25,413 nt of DNA from CAZVIK01 sp964627045 (GCA_964627045.1 CAZVIK010000036.1:1-25413), one strand, 5' to 3'. Positions 15,555 to 25,200 are shown, counted from the stretch's first letter. A program made the numbers and translations. The notes: generated by a model from the sequence alone, not told the origin.

Positions 15555-16174
15555 GGTGGATCTGCTTAGTGCTGTCCGCTGCGGTGTTGTGCGCCGCCGA
15601 TCCTGCCGTCATACGATACTCCAAGGACTTCCCGGGCAGCGTGCCGCCCTACGCCTCCATCTGGGTGGACCAGACGGGCAAAGGCGAATTCAATGACGCT
15701 CCCGACGGCGAGTTCCCGGCGAAGTTCCAATTGACGCCCGCCGAAACCGAAGCGATCTTCTCGTTGGCGGCCAAGCTGGACAACTTCGCGCGCCCCCTCG
15801 ATAGCGGCTTGAAGGTGGCCTTCACCGGCGAAAAGGTGTTCCGTTTCGAGCAGGGCGCCGTGCGCCGCGAAGTGAAGTTCAACTACACGCAGGACGCCGG
15901 CGCGCAGGCGTTGCTCGACTGGTTCGAGCGGCTGACGGAAACCTCGATGCACGCGATCAACCTGGAGCGTACCATCCGGTTCGACCGCCTGGGCCTGGAC
16001 AAGGCCCTGCTGCAACTCCAGATTTCGGCCGACAAGAACCGGTTGGTGGGCGCCTCACAGCTATTGCCGGTGTTGGACCGGGTTGCGAAGTTCCAATCCA
16101 CCTTTGTTCGAGTGCGGGAGCGGGCCGCGGCGCTGGCCGACGCCATTCGCGCGGCGGAACCCAAGACCAACTGA
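15551..16174 (+). CDS. Exported protein of unknown function in the ruvC-deoB operon
   Basis: A 207-residue protein I cannot assign to a named family with certainty. GTG 15551 overlaps the ruvC stop by 4 nt and gives a short N-terminal signal-like segment (RWICLVLSAAVLCAA, residues 2-16), so the mature protein is probably periplasmic. The remainder has no membrane segment. It contains a KDFPGSVPPYASIWVD stretch, an SLAAKLDNFARPLDSGLKVAF stretch and a C-terminal helical region (about 135-205) that looks amphipathic. It is translationally coupled to ruvC upstream and overlaps deoB by one base downstream (TGATG), so it is co-expressed with both. My impression that similar exported proteins occur in other Acidobacteriota is from memory and unverified. 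Confidence 0.8.
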   Translation: MRWICLVLSAAVLCAADPAVIRYSKDFPGSVPPYASIWVDQTGKGEFNDAPDGEFPAKFQLTPAETEAIFSLAAKLDNFARPLDSGLKVAFTGEKVFRFEQGAVRREVKFNYTQDAGAQALLDWFERLTETSMHAINLERTIRFDRLGLDKALLQLQISADKNRLVGASQLLPVLDRVAKFQSTFVRVRERAAALADAIRAAEPKTN

Positions 16175-17324
16175 TGACGCGTTTTGGCCGTGTAATCCTG
16201 ATCGTCATCGACAGCGTCGGCGTGGGCGAAGCCCCGGATGCCGCCGCCTACGGCGATACGGGCAGCGATACGCTCGGCAACATCGCCCGCGTCCGCCCGT
16301 TACGCTTGCCGAACCTCACGGCCTTGGGGTTGGCTAACATCCGGCCGATAGACGGCCTTCCCCCATCCGCCTCGCCCGTCGGCGCTTATGGCCGTTGCCG
16401 GCCCGCGTCGCCGGGGAAGGACACGACCACCGGGCATTGGGAGATGGTGGGGATCCATCTTGCCAAGCCCTTTCCGCTCTACCCCAACGGCTTCCCGGCG
16501 GAGGTGATCGGGGAATTCGAACGCCGCATCGGCCGCGCGANNNNNNNNNNGAGATCATCGAACGGCTGGGCGCCGAACACATGGCCACCGGCCGGCCCAT
16601 CGTCTATACATCGGCCGACAGCGTGTTCCAGGTGGCGGCGCACGAAGAGATCATTCCGGCCGCCGAGCTTCACCGCATCTGCGCCATCGCGCGGGAAATG
16701 CTCGCCGGTCCGCACGAAGTGGGCCGCGTCATCGCGCGCCCGTTCGTCGGGAAGCCCGGCGCGTTTACTCGCACCGGCAACCGTAAGGACTTCGCCGTTG
16801 CGCCGCCTCCGGGGATGCTGCTGGACCGTTTGGCCGCGCGCGGCGTCGCGGTTCACAGCGTCGGCAAGATCTACGAGGTCTTCCTGGGGCGGGGAATCGG
16901 CAGCCACGTCAAGACCAAGACCAACGCCGAAGGGATGGCGAAGATCCTCGATGCCCTGGACACGCTGCCGCGCGGCCTGATCTTCGCGAACCTCGTCGAT
17001 TTCGACATGCTCTACGGCCACCGCAACGACGTCGAAGGCTACGCCGCCGCGCTGGAGGCGGTGGATTCCTGGGTCCTGCGACTGCTCGAACGCCTGGCCC
17101 CGGATGACCTGGTGGTTTTCACCGCCGACCACGGCTGCGATCCCACCACGCCTTCCACCGACCACTCCCGCGAGTACGTTCCGGTCGTGGCCTTTGGACC
17201 TCGCGCCCGCAAGAACGTTAACCTAGAGGTTCGGGCCACGCTCTCCGACATCGGCCAGACCGTGGCGGAGAACTTCGAGATCGAAATCCAAAAAGGAGTC
17301 AGCTTTCTAAGCGCACTACTATGA
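16174..17324 (+). CDS. deoB: Phosphopentomutase DeoB, interrupted by an assembly gap
   Basis: DeoB interconverts ribose-1-phosphate (or deoxyribose-1-phosphate) and ribose-5-phosphate in nucleoside catabolism; it belongs to the alkaline phosphatase superfamily and uses Mn2+. The N-terminal part has the metal Asp in VIDSVGVGEAPD and the phosphothreonine loop SPGKDTTTGHWE (Thr85 at the family position). After the N-run, the C-terminal part has YTSADSVFQVAAHEE, DFDMLYGHRND and TADHGCDPTTPSTDHSRE with the remaining metal ligands. The two halves are in different frames (16174 frame before, 16551 frame after) only because the 10 Ns are a placeholder. Comparison with the family segment GRxxxGNxPASGTEI predicts 29 missing bases, which restores the frame. 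I treat it as an intact gene. Start ATG overlaps the previous stop (TGATG). Confidence 0.93.
16541..16550. other. Assembly gap (10 N)
   Basis: Ten consecutive Ns inside deoB. The frame before and after differs, so the true gap is not 10 bases (nor any length of 1 mod 3). Homology suggests about 29 bases, encoding the GNxPASGT segment of the active-site region. Confidence 0.97.
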
Positions 17325-18070
17325 GACGACCTCTGATTGCAGGCAACTGGAAGATGTACAAGACGGCGGCCGAAACCACCGCCTTCTTCGAGAAATTCCT
17401 CCCGCTGGTGGCGAACTCTTCCGGCGCCGACATCGTGATTGCCCCGACCTTCGTGAACATCCCCGCCGCGGTGGCCGCCGTGGCCGGCAGCAAGGTGGAG
17501 ATCGCCGGGCAGAACATGTACTGGACCAAGGAAGGCGCGTTCACCGGTGAGATTTCGGCTCCCATGCTGACCGCAGCCGGGGCCAAGTGGGTCATCATCG
17601 GCCACAGCGAACGCCGCCAGTACTTTGGGGAAACCGACGAGACCGTGTATCAGAAGACCGTGGCGGCGCTGGCCGCAGGCCTCAACCCCATCGTCTGCGT
17701 CGGCGAGCGGTTGGAAGAGCGCGAATCCGGCAAGACCGAGCCCGTGCTGCTCGCGCAGCTTCGCGGCGGCCTCGGGCAGCTTAGCGCCAACGATATGGAG
17801 AAGGTCACCGTCGCCTATGAGCCTGTGTGGGCCATCGGCACGGGTAAAACGGCCACCCCCGACATGGCGCAAGAGGCGCACCGCTACATCCGCTCGATGA
17901 TTGCGCGCCAGTTCGGTTTTGGCCCGGCGAACGCCATCCGCATTTTGTACGGCGGAAGCGTCAAGCCGGACAACGTGAAGGGCCTGATGTCGCAGGGCGA
18001 CATCGACGGTGCTCTGGTCGGTGGCGCGAGCCTGGAGGCAAACTCGTTCGCTTCGATCGTCAACTTCTAG
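17321..18070 (+). CDS. tpiA: Triosephosphate isomerase
   Basis: A complete 249-residue TIM-barrel isomerase that interconverts dihydroxyacetone phosphate and glyceraldehyde-3-phosphate in glycolysis. Catalytic residues are Asn9/Lys11 (AGNWKMYK), His95 (IIGHSERRQ) and Glu167 (AYEPVWAIGTGKTA), with the phosphate-binding loops YGGSVKPDN and GALVGGASL near the C-terminus. Its ATG (17321) overlaps the deoB stop by 4 nt (ATGA), and no close Shine-Dalgarno is seen, so translation is probably coupled to deoB. A strong hairpin follows the stop. Last gene of the yebC operon. Confidence 0.97.
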   Translation: MRRPLIAGNWKMYKTAAETTAFFEKFLPLVANSSGADIVIAPTFVNIPAAVAAVAGSKVEIAGQNMYWTKEGAFTGEISAPMLTAAGAKWVIIGHSERRQYFGETDETVYQKTVAALAAGLNPIVCVGERLEERESGKTEPVLLAQLRGGLGQLSANDMEKVTVAYEPVWAIGTGKTATPDMAQEAHRYIRSMIARQFGFGPANAIRILYGGSVKPDNVKGLMSQGDIDGALVGGASLEANSFASIVNF

Positions 18071-18091
18071 TTCCACGAGCGGTTGCTTACG

Positions 18092-18113
18092 GGGGCTTGG
18101 CACGCCAGGCCCC
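18092..18113. terminator. Hairpin between convergent tpiA and the small leftward gene
   Basis: GGGGCTTGG (18092-18100) pairs with CCAGGCCCC (18105-18113), a 9-bp stem with one G-U pair in plus-strand RNA and a 4-nt CACG loop. It sits between two convergent genes, so it could act on both transcripts. No U-tract follows on either strand, so intrinsic termination is uncertain. Confidence 0.45.
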
Positions 18114-18127
18114 TGCCGCGTTCCCAC

Positions 18128-18412
18128 CTACCACACCCGCAGGATCTCCCGCTCCCCGGTGAGGTAAAGGTCGGTGTAGCCCTTCATCTTGTCTCTCAGC
18201 GACGCATTGGCGGCATACTCCTGCATCCGGCGTTCGAGTTCCTCAAGGCTTTCGACCTCCGTTTCCAGAAAGACACGATTGAATCCACCGGTCATGTCGG
18301 TCAGGACGCGGCAGTGGCCCTCCCACCCGGCGGCGACGGATTCTTTCATCAACCCGGCGAGCCTGCTGGCGCATCCCGGCTTGGCGACGAACGTCTCACG
18401 CACAATCAGCAT
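18128..18412 (-). CDS. Small conserved protein, NIPSNAP/dimeric alpha-beta-barrel-like
   Basis: A 94-residue protein that resembles the ferredoxin-like dimeric alpha/beta barrel (ABM/NIPSNAP-type) fold. It opens with a beta strand (MLIVRETFVAKPG), followed by a helix (CASRLAGLMKESVAA), a strand with VLTDMTGGFNRVFLETEVESLEELERRM and a C-terminal helix and strand. No catalytic motif is evident and the function is unknown. Start ATG 18412-18410 has AAGG (18424-18421) eight bases upstream. A weak -10 (TAGAAG, 18427-18422) is 9 nt from the ATG. It is divergent from the receptor gene over a 169-bp gap and convergent with tpiA. Confidence 0.7.
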   Translation of the reverse strand: MLIVRETFVAKPGCASRLAGLMKESVAAGWEGHCRVLTDMTGGFNRVFLETEVESLEELERRMQEYAANASLRDKMKGYTDLYLTGEREILRVW

Positions 18413-18475
18413 TCTGGCAACCTTCTACGGCACTTCCTTTAGACTGGAACCTGCCGCGCGCGGATCGTGCGATGT

Positions 18476-18556
18476 TGGTAAACTCCAACGCCACCGAGGG
18501 CCTGCCGTGCCGCCCCGGGGCGGCCGGCCGCGCCGCGCGCCGTCGCGTGGTAAAGT
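18476..18556 (+). promoter_or_regulatory. Two extended -10-like elements upstream of the receptor gene
   Basis: TGGTAAACT (18476-18484) and TGGTAAAGT (18548-18556) are near-identical extended -10-like sequences (TGn plus TAAA(C/G)T). The second predicts a start near 18563 and a leader of about 19 nt carrying GGGAGG (18571-18576). The first lies within a small inverted repeat, GTTGG (18474-18478) and CCAAC (18485-18489). The surrounding sequence is very GC-rich and has no -35. Confidence 0.4.
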
Positions 18557-18581
18557 TGTGTTCTTACCTCGGGAGGTCTTC

Positions 18582-21500
18582 ATGAGAGGTCCGCTGTACG
18601 TTCTCGCCGTCGCATTCGTGTGTGCGTTCATATTGATCCCCTGCGGTTGGTCGCAGTCGGCCACCACCGGCGCTTTGGCCGGTGTGGTCAAGGACGTGGG
18701 CGGAGCCGTCCTTGCCGGAGTTGAGGTCAGCATTACGAACGGTTCGACCGGCCAGACGCTCTCTGCGCAGACCGACGCCCAGGGGCGCTTCCAGTTCTCC
18801 ATGATGACGCCGGGCGCTTACGAAGTTCACTTCGCGGCGAAGGGGTTCGCCACGGCGCGGGCCGAGTCCATCACGGTGAACGTGGCCGAGACGCCGCTCG
18901 TCGAGGCGTCGCTTCAACCGGGCGACCCGGCGCAGACCGTTGTCTGCCAGTGCACCGTGAACACCTCCTCCTCCTCGACCGGAACTCTGGTGGACAGCAA
19001 GACCATCACCTCCGTGCCGCTTACCACCCGGAATTACACGCAGGTTCTTTCGATGTCCTCGGGGTCGGCGGCGGAGGTCAACAACGCCGGCAGCCTGGGC
19101 CGCGGTACGCAGAGCGTCAACGTCAACGGCAACACCAGTTCCGGCGGCAGCACCTTGGATGGCGCCAACGCGCCCAGCGCGGTTCCCAACCCCGACACGA
19201 TCTCGGAATTCCGGATTCAGACATCGCAGTATGACGCCGGCTACGGCGCGCAGGTCCCCAACACCAACCTGATCACTCGAAGCGGGAGCAACCAGTTCCA
19301 CGGGACGCTCTGGGAGTTCAACCGGAACGACGTGTTCAACGCCAACGCCTTCTTCCGAAACGCCACCGGGCAAGGCAAGCCCGTGCTGAAGCAGAACCAG
19401 TTCGGCGCCACCCTCGGCGGGCCCATCCGGACCAACCGGCTCTTTTTCTTCGGGTCGTTCCAAGGGACGCGGCAGCGCAACGGCGTGGACACGACCTCGA
19501 TCTCGAACCCGATCCTCCCGCCGCTGACAGCGGACCGTTCCGCCGCCGCGCTGGCGGCGCAGTTCTGCCCGTCCAACCAGTCGAGCTTCCTTTCGCGTTA
19601 TGCAACCTTCGCCGGGGGCAGGCAACTGGACTGTGCCAACCAGAACACGGCCACCACGGCTTCCATCAGCCCGGTCGCCCTGCGCCTGCTGCAAATGAAG
19701 CGCGCCGACGGATCGTATCTGATTCCGATCCCGCAGACGCTCCTCACCAGCGGCGCCAACGCCGGCCTCGGCTTCTCGACGTTCAGTCTTCCTTCGCGCT
19801 ACAACGAGAATCAGTACCTGTTCAACGCCGACTACGTGGCGTCTCAAAGGAACACGCTCTCTGGAAGAAGCTACATCGCGCGTTTCAACCAGTACCGTTC
19901 GTTTGCGTCGCCCTCCGGATATCCGGGCGCACCCATCCTCCCCGGTGACGGCACGCCGCAGAACTTGGAGGGCCGCGACTACGTGACCACCGGCAGGCTG
20001 ACCACGGTGATCAACGACCGGATGGTGAATGAAGCTCGGATGAGCTTCACCCGCGCCTTCATGGGCGCGGCAGGCGAGAACACGCCTTCGGCCACCTCCA
20101 TCGGGATGACGCCCGCCAATCCGCTCTTCGACAAGGCGCCGGAAATCACCATCCTCGGCGCGCTGGGGAGTTTTCGCCTGTTTGGCGCCATCGGGAACGA
20201 TTTCCGGTCCCAGACGGACACCTACTCCTGGGCCGACAACCTCTCCTGGGTCCGAGGGCGGCAGACGGTCCGCATGGGCGCCGTGGTCTTGACGCAGCGG
20301 TTGACGCGTTTGGACACCGGCTCGGCGCGCGGGAAGATTACCTTCCAAACGTTCAACGACTTCCTCCTCGGCCTGGGAGCGGCCGAAAACCTGAGCCCCG
20401 CGGGACGCAGCAACGTCCAGGCGATCCAGGCCGCCCACGGCCTGGGCCCCAACGGCGAAGTGCAATACAAGTACAGCGGATACTACGGCTCGGGTTACTT
20501 CCAGGATGACGTGAAGGTAAGTGATCGCCTGACGCTGAACCTGGGATTGCGCTGGGAGTATGTGCGCCCCGCGGCCGACGCCCTGGGAACGCTCGGCAAC
20601 GCCTGGCCGTCGTTGATGAAGGAGGCGTCCATTCCGCCGGCCTCCGGCACCCTCGCAGGAAACACCGTGGCGTCGAACTACAACCCGAACCTGACCAACC
20701 CGTACACCGGCAAGGCGTTCGGCCAGTTGCCCGATGGCGTGTTCGTCCGGCCCAACAGCACCGCCTACGCCAACCGTGCGCCGCTCGATTCGCTGGCGCC
20801 CCGGTTCGGATTCGCCTGGCGGCCGGCCAGCCGGCAGAACCGCCTGTCGTTGCGCGGCGGATACGGATGGTTCTACCAGTCGCCCGCGCTGAGCGGGACG
20901 ACCAACGGCACGCCGTCGTCCTCGGCGCCGCCTTTCGCCCAGACGTTTGGCAACACCGACGCCAGCAACGCCACATCTTCGTTTGTGACTCCGTTCCCCG
21001 CGGTCACCCTCGGCTGGGTGCGGCGCACGCCCGGTTCTCAGCTTTCCGACCGCGTGGCCGGCCCCGAGTTCCGCCTCCCACGGCTCCAGCAGTGGAACGT
21101 CAACGCCCAGGTGGGGCTGACGCAGAGTCTCTCGGCCGATATCGGCTACGTAGGTTCGCGCGGCGCGAACCTGCTGGTATCTCGCGGATACAATCAGCCC
21201 GCGCTGGCCGGCCCGTCGTCGCCCGTCAACTGCGGCTACGACGGCGATCCGGCCCACTGCGTCACCACCAACACCTCGATCAATGCTAAACTTCGCGTTC
21301 CGGTGATGGGAGAGGTGCCGACAGCGCTGGTCTCCAGCGAGTTCACCGGCGCCTCGAACTACCACAGCCTTCAGGCGACCCTGCGCAGCCGCGCTTCGCA
21401 CGGTCTCAGTTTCCAGGCCGCTTACACGCTGGCGCGGGCGCGCAATAACACCGGGATCTACAACGATCAGAACAAGCCGTCCCTGGACTGGGGCCGGGCT

Positions 21501-22082
21501 TCGTTTGACCGCCGGCAACGCCTAACCGCCAACTTCAACTACCAGGTCCCCGTGTTCGCGCAAGTCCACGGGCCGGCGGCGGTTTTTCTGAAGGGCTGGA
21601 CCGTGTCCGGCATCTTTACCGCGCAGAGCGGCCCACCGCTGACCTTGACCGACCCGGCCGGCGGCGGCGTGTTCGGCCGCGCTGGCACCTCGACGGTCAC
21701 CCTCTGCCAAAACGCCGGCGCCGGTTCTCTGGTCACTCCCGGGAGCGTGCACTCGCGACTGGGCCGGTGGATCGACACTTCGGCGATCTGCGCGGCACCC
21801 GTCGTTGGCTCGGACGGCTCGACCGGTTACGGCAACTCCGGTCTTTCGCTGATGGACGGTCCGGGGCAATTGAACGCCGACTTTTCGGTGGGCAAGACGA
21901 CCACCGTCGGCGGCATCCGGGAAGATGCGGTCCTTTCGTTCCGCGCGGAGTTTTACAACGCTTTCAACCACGCCCAATTCGCCAGCCCCGGCACGACGCT
22001 TGGGACCGCGACGTTTGGCGTGATCACCCAAACCTCGGTGGCGCCGCGGCTCATCCAGTTCGGTTTGAAATACACGTTCTGA
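18582..22082 (+). CDS. Oar-like TonB-dependent receptor with N-terminal carboxypeptidase-regulatory domain
   Basis: A 1166-residue outer-membrane protein of the type highly expanded in Acidobacteriota. The signal peptide is residues 1-25 (ends CGWSQ). A carboxypeptidase-regulatory-like beta-sandwich follows (about 27-112, with TGALAGVVKDVGGAVLAGVEV and GAYEVHFAAKGF). A plug-like region (about 125-230) contains VPLTTRNYTQVLSMSSG and VNVNGNTSSGGSTLDGANAPS. A long beta-barrel ends in IQFGLKYTF with the C-terminal aromatic residue that signals BAM assembly. The barrel strands carry LFFFGSFQGTRQRNG and LNLGLRWEYVRPAADALG typical of this group. The start ATG 18582 is chosen for its GGAGG five bases upstream and the following signal peptide; the frame is open far upstream but no coding signal is seen there. 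Ligand unknown; carbohydrate or peptide oligomers are common guesses. Confidence 0.92.
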   Translation: MRGPLYVLAVAFVCAFILIPCGWSQSATTGALAGVVKDVGGAVLAGVEVSITNGSTGQTLSAQTDAQGRFQFSMMTPGAYEVHFAAKGFATARAESITVNVAETPLVEASLQPGDPAQTVVCQCTVNTSSSSTGTLVDSKTITSVPLTTRNYTQVLSMSSGSAAEVNNAGSLGRGTQSVNVNGNTSSGGSTLDGANAPSAVPNPDTISEFRIQTSQYDAGYGAQVPNTNLITRSGSNQFHGTLWEFNRNDVFNANAFFRNATGQGKPVLKQNQFGATLGGPIRTNRLFFFGSFQGTRQRNGVDTTSISNPILPPLTADRSAAALAAQFCPSNQSSFLSRYATFAGGRQLDCANQNTATTASISPVALRLLQMKRADGSYLIPIPQTLLTSGANAGLGFSTFSLPSRYNENQYLFNADYVASQRNTLSGRSYIARFNQYRSFASPSGYPGAPILPGDGTPQNLEGRDYVTTGRLTTVINDRMVNEARMSFTRAFMGAAGENTPSATSIGMTPANPLFDKAPEITILGALGSFRLFGAIGNDFRSQTDTYSWADNLSWVRGRQTVRMGAVVLTQRLTRLDTGSARGKITFQTFNDFLLGLGAAENLSPAGRSNVQAIQAAHGLGPNGEVQYKYSGYYGSGYFQDDVKVSDRLTLNLGLRWEYVRPAADALGTLGNAWPSLMKEASIPPASGTLAGNTVASNYNPNLTNPYTGKAFGQLPDGVFVRPNSTAYANRAPLDSLAPRFGFAWRPASRQNRLSLRGGYGWFYQSPALSGTTNGTPSSSAPPFAQTFGNTDASNATSSFVTPFPAVTLGWVRRTPGSQLSDRVAGPEFRLPRLQQWNVNAQVGLTQSLSADIGYVGSRGANLLVSRGYNQPALAGPSSPVNCGYDGDPAHCVTTNTSINAKLRVPVMGEVPTALVSSEFTGASNYHSLQATLRSRASHGLSFQAAYTLARARNNTGIYNDQNKPSLDWGRASFDRRQRLTANFNYQVPVFAQVHGPAAVFLKGWTVSGIFTAQSGPPLTLTDPAGGGVFGRAGTSTVTLCQNAGAGSLVTPGSVHSRLGRWIDTSAICAAPVVGSDGSTGYGNSGLSLMDGPGQLNADFSVGKTTTVGGIREDAVLSFRAEFYNAFNHAQFASPGTTLGTATFGVITQTSVAPRLIQFGLKYTF

Positions 22083-22107
22083 CCGCGCGCCGCGGCTGCT
22101 GTGTGGC

Positions 22108-22193
22108 GGTACGGCCGTACCAGGACCGTGCCGACTCGTCGATCTACCCGATTTGGTACCCGTGCCCCATACGGCGGTGGAACCACGGCGTAT
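22108..22193. repeat. Palindrome and imperfect inverted repeat between receptor and c-di-GMP gene
   Basis: GGTACGGCCGTACC (22108-22121) is a perfect 14-bp palindrome. A second imperfect inverted repeat, ATACGGCGGTGG (22169-22180) with CCACGGCGTAT (22183-22193), lies 50 bp upstream of the c-di-GMP enzyme start. The first could be an operator or part of a terminator for the receptor gene, and the second a regulatory site for the gene downstream. There is no further evidence for either. The 160-bp gap otherwise holds only the GGAGG ribosome-binding site at 22232-22236. Confidence 0.35.
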
Positions 22194-22242
22194 TACCCTA
22201 GGCCTTCCGCTGTGGGCGGTGGCTTTTCTCCGGAGGGCACGA

Positions 22243-25200
22243 ATGATCAAGGGGTTGGCGGCAAGGCGGGCAGGGCCGGGCGGGCCGGGCCGCTTGTTGA
22301 TGCTATCGAGACCCCGGCTTGGCGCGATGGTGATCGCATTGGTGGTCACGCTGGCCGCCGTGTTCACCGTGGGCCTGGCACTGGCGGATTACCGGGACGC
22401 CGCCGTGGCGGCGGCGCAGACGCCGCAGACCGCACCGTCTCCCGACGGCCGCAGGATGCTGTACGCCTTCGGGATGGCGGTACTGGCCGGATCCGTTTTA
22501 TTGTTTCTTGCCGGACGTCTCTCCAAGCCCGACACCCGCACGCTTCGTCAATTAGTGGACCGCGCGCTGGAGATCAGCGCCCCGGGGCGTGTTTTTGCGG
22601 GCGACGAACCCGCGGCCGGGAACGCTGCCCCCCGGCTGCCGGTGGCGCCTTCAGGTCTGGTTGACCGGCTGGCCGCGCTTCTCGGCATGCTTCACGCGCA
22701 ACGCAAGACGGTCGCCGAGTTGTTGGAGTGCCTTCCGGTGGGAGCGGCCGTCCTCTCGGAAGACCTGCGAGTCCTGTCGTCCAACCGCCTGTTCGCCCGG
22801 ATGCTTCCTTCCGGCCCGGTACCCACCCGTGGCGGAACAGCGGGCGGCACATTGCCCGACGCCCTGCTGTCAGAACTAGCGCCCGCCTCGGCGGTAGGCG
22901 CGGGACCATTCGCCGATGGGTTTCGCTGCTTCAGCCTCGAGGCGCGTGACCGGACACTGCGTGCCAGGGCCCGGACCTTCGCGGCCGGAGACGCGGGCGC
23001 CCGGGTGACCTTGTTGCTGATCGAGGAAATTGCCGGTGCCGGCGCCGGGAAGCTGGACGGACCCGATTACGGCCGGTTTTACCGCTTGGTCCTGAACGGG
23101 GCGTCCGAAGCTCTGGTTCTGGCGGCCGCCGACGGCCGAGTGATCGACGCGAACCAAGCCGCTGCCGGCCTGCTGGGTGTTGCGCGCGCCGAGATGACCG
23201 GAGTGGCGCTGGCTCGGGTGGCCAGCGGGCATCTTGCCGGAAGTCCCGAGCAAAGCTTGGAGGCGATTCTTTTTTCCGGACAGTACAAGATGGACGGCCG
23301 CACACTGCAAATGGAGATGCTCCGTCGCGACGGCGGAGCCTTCCCGGCCGAAATCAAGATCCGCGAAGGCGCCGACGACCAGGGCCGGTTCTACCTGATT
23401 GGTATCCGCGACGTGGGCGCCGACCAGCTCGCCGAGCTTCTCAGCCGCGACCGGATCGAGATCGTCGACATGATTGCGCAGGGCAAACCATCCGGCGACG
23501 TGCTGGCCCGTGTGGCGCATCTTGTCGAGCACCAGTTGCCCGGCGCGCTTTGCTCCGTGCTTTTGAGGCAGAACGCGCGTCTGGTAACGGCGGCCGCCCC
23601 CAATCTGCCGCGTAGCCTGTGGCGCGCCTTTGACGATGCCATCAAGGATGAACCCGACGCGCTCGCGTCCGGCGCGCTGGGCCCGGAGGCCGTCCCCGTT
23701 GCTGCCGCTCCCATGGACGGAGATCAACTTACCGGCGGAATCGGGGGCGCCGGTATCCCACGCATCGTGGCCCGCTGGACTGCTCCAATCACCTCGACCC
23801 AGGGCATTGAACTGGGGGCGGTGGTCGTCTTCAGAAGCCAACACGGCGCACCTACGGCGGCGCACGCCGGCGTCCTGGCCGTCGCTTGCCGTCTGGCGGC
23901 CGTGTGCATCGAACAGGTCCGGCTCACCAGTGAACTGGCCTATCGCGCCGAGCACGATCCTCTGACGGGGTTGGCCAACCGCGCGCACTTTGAAGAGCGG
24001 GTGTCGCACGCTCTGGCCCGTGCGCGCCGTTACCGGCGCAAGTTGGGCGTCCTTTCGGTCGATCTGGACCGGTTCAAGCTCGTGAATGACACCCTCGGGC
24101 ACGGCGTCGGAGACGGGCTCTTGCAGCAGATTGCGAGCCGCTTCACCGGCTGCCTGCGGGAAACCGACATCGTGGCGCGTTGGGGAGGCGACGAGTTCGT
24201 CATCGCGCTTGCCGAGGTCCGCGACCGCCTGGACGCTCGTGCCACCTCCCGCAAGCTGTTGGATCTGTTCCAGACCCCGTTCCAAGTGGAGGGCCACACC
24301 ATCGCGGCGACTTGCAGTATTGGGGCTGCCATCTTCCCGGACGACGGTGAAACCCTCGACGAGTTGCTTCGAAGCGCGGACCGGACCATGTACCGCGCCA
24401 AGAACGAGGGCCGCAACGGGTATAAGTGCTACACGCCGGAGTTCGACGGCGCCGTCCAGCAGAAGCTCCACCTGGAGAGCCAGTTGAGCCAGGCCATCGC
24501 CCGCAACGAACTGGCAGTGCACTACCAGCCGCAGTTCGACTTGGACACGGGAAAACTGGCGGCGGTTGAGGCCCTGCTTCGCTGGCAGCATCCCGAACTT
24601 GGTGCGGTCTCCCCCACCGCCTTCATCCCGGTCGCCGAGGAATCCGGGCAGATCGCCCACATCGGCGCTTGGGTCCTGCGGAAGGCGTGCCGCCAGGCCA
24701 GGATCTGGGGCGATACCGCGGGCCACCCGGTACGAGTTGCCGTGAACGTATCCCGCCTCCAGTTCGCCCACGACGACTTCCCCGACGAGATCGCTCAGAT
24801 ACTCCGGGAAACCGCCCTAGACCCGGCGCTGCTGGAACTGGAGTTGACCGAAAGCTCGGTGATGAAACACCTGGATGAGTCCTTGCCCAGGATGAACCAC
24901 CTGCGCCGCCTCGGCGTGCGCCTTTCGATGGACGACTTCGGCACGGGCTATTCTTCGCTCAGTTGCTTGCAGCGGCTTCCCATCGACACGCTTAAGATCG
25001 ACCAGTCGTTCATTCGCGAAATCTCGTCCTCGCCGAAGACCCCGCTGCTGGTTCGCTCCATGGTGACGCTGGCGCGAAGTCTCGGCATCGCAGCAGTGGG
25101 CGAAGGCGTCGAAACCACGGACCAACTTCGTATGCTGCGCGAAACCGGCTGCCATTTAGGACAGGGCTTCCTGCTCTGCCGGCCGGCGCCGGAGGAAGAG

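Noticed and set aside
16174..17324. deoB as a frameshifted pseudogene
   Set aside because: The frame change coincides exactly with the N-run, and the predicted missing length restores the frame; all catalytic segments outside the gap are intact.
18564..21518. Very long minus-strand open frame (984 codons) opposite the receptor gene
   Set aside because: Composition is Arg/Gly/Val-rich with no motif or Shine-Dalgarno, as expected for antisense of a high-GC gene; the plus strand encodes a complete Oar-like receptor.
22153..22242. Upstream TTG start for the GGDEF-EAL protein
   Set aside because: It lacks a ribosome-binding site and runs through the inverted repeat; ATG 22243 has GGAGG at ideal spacing.
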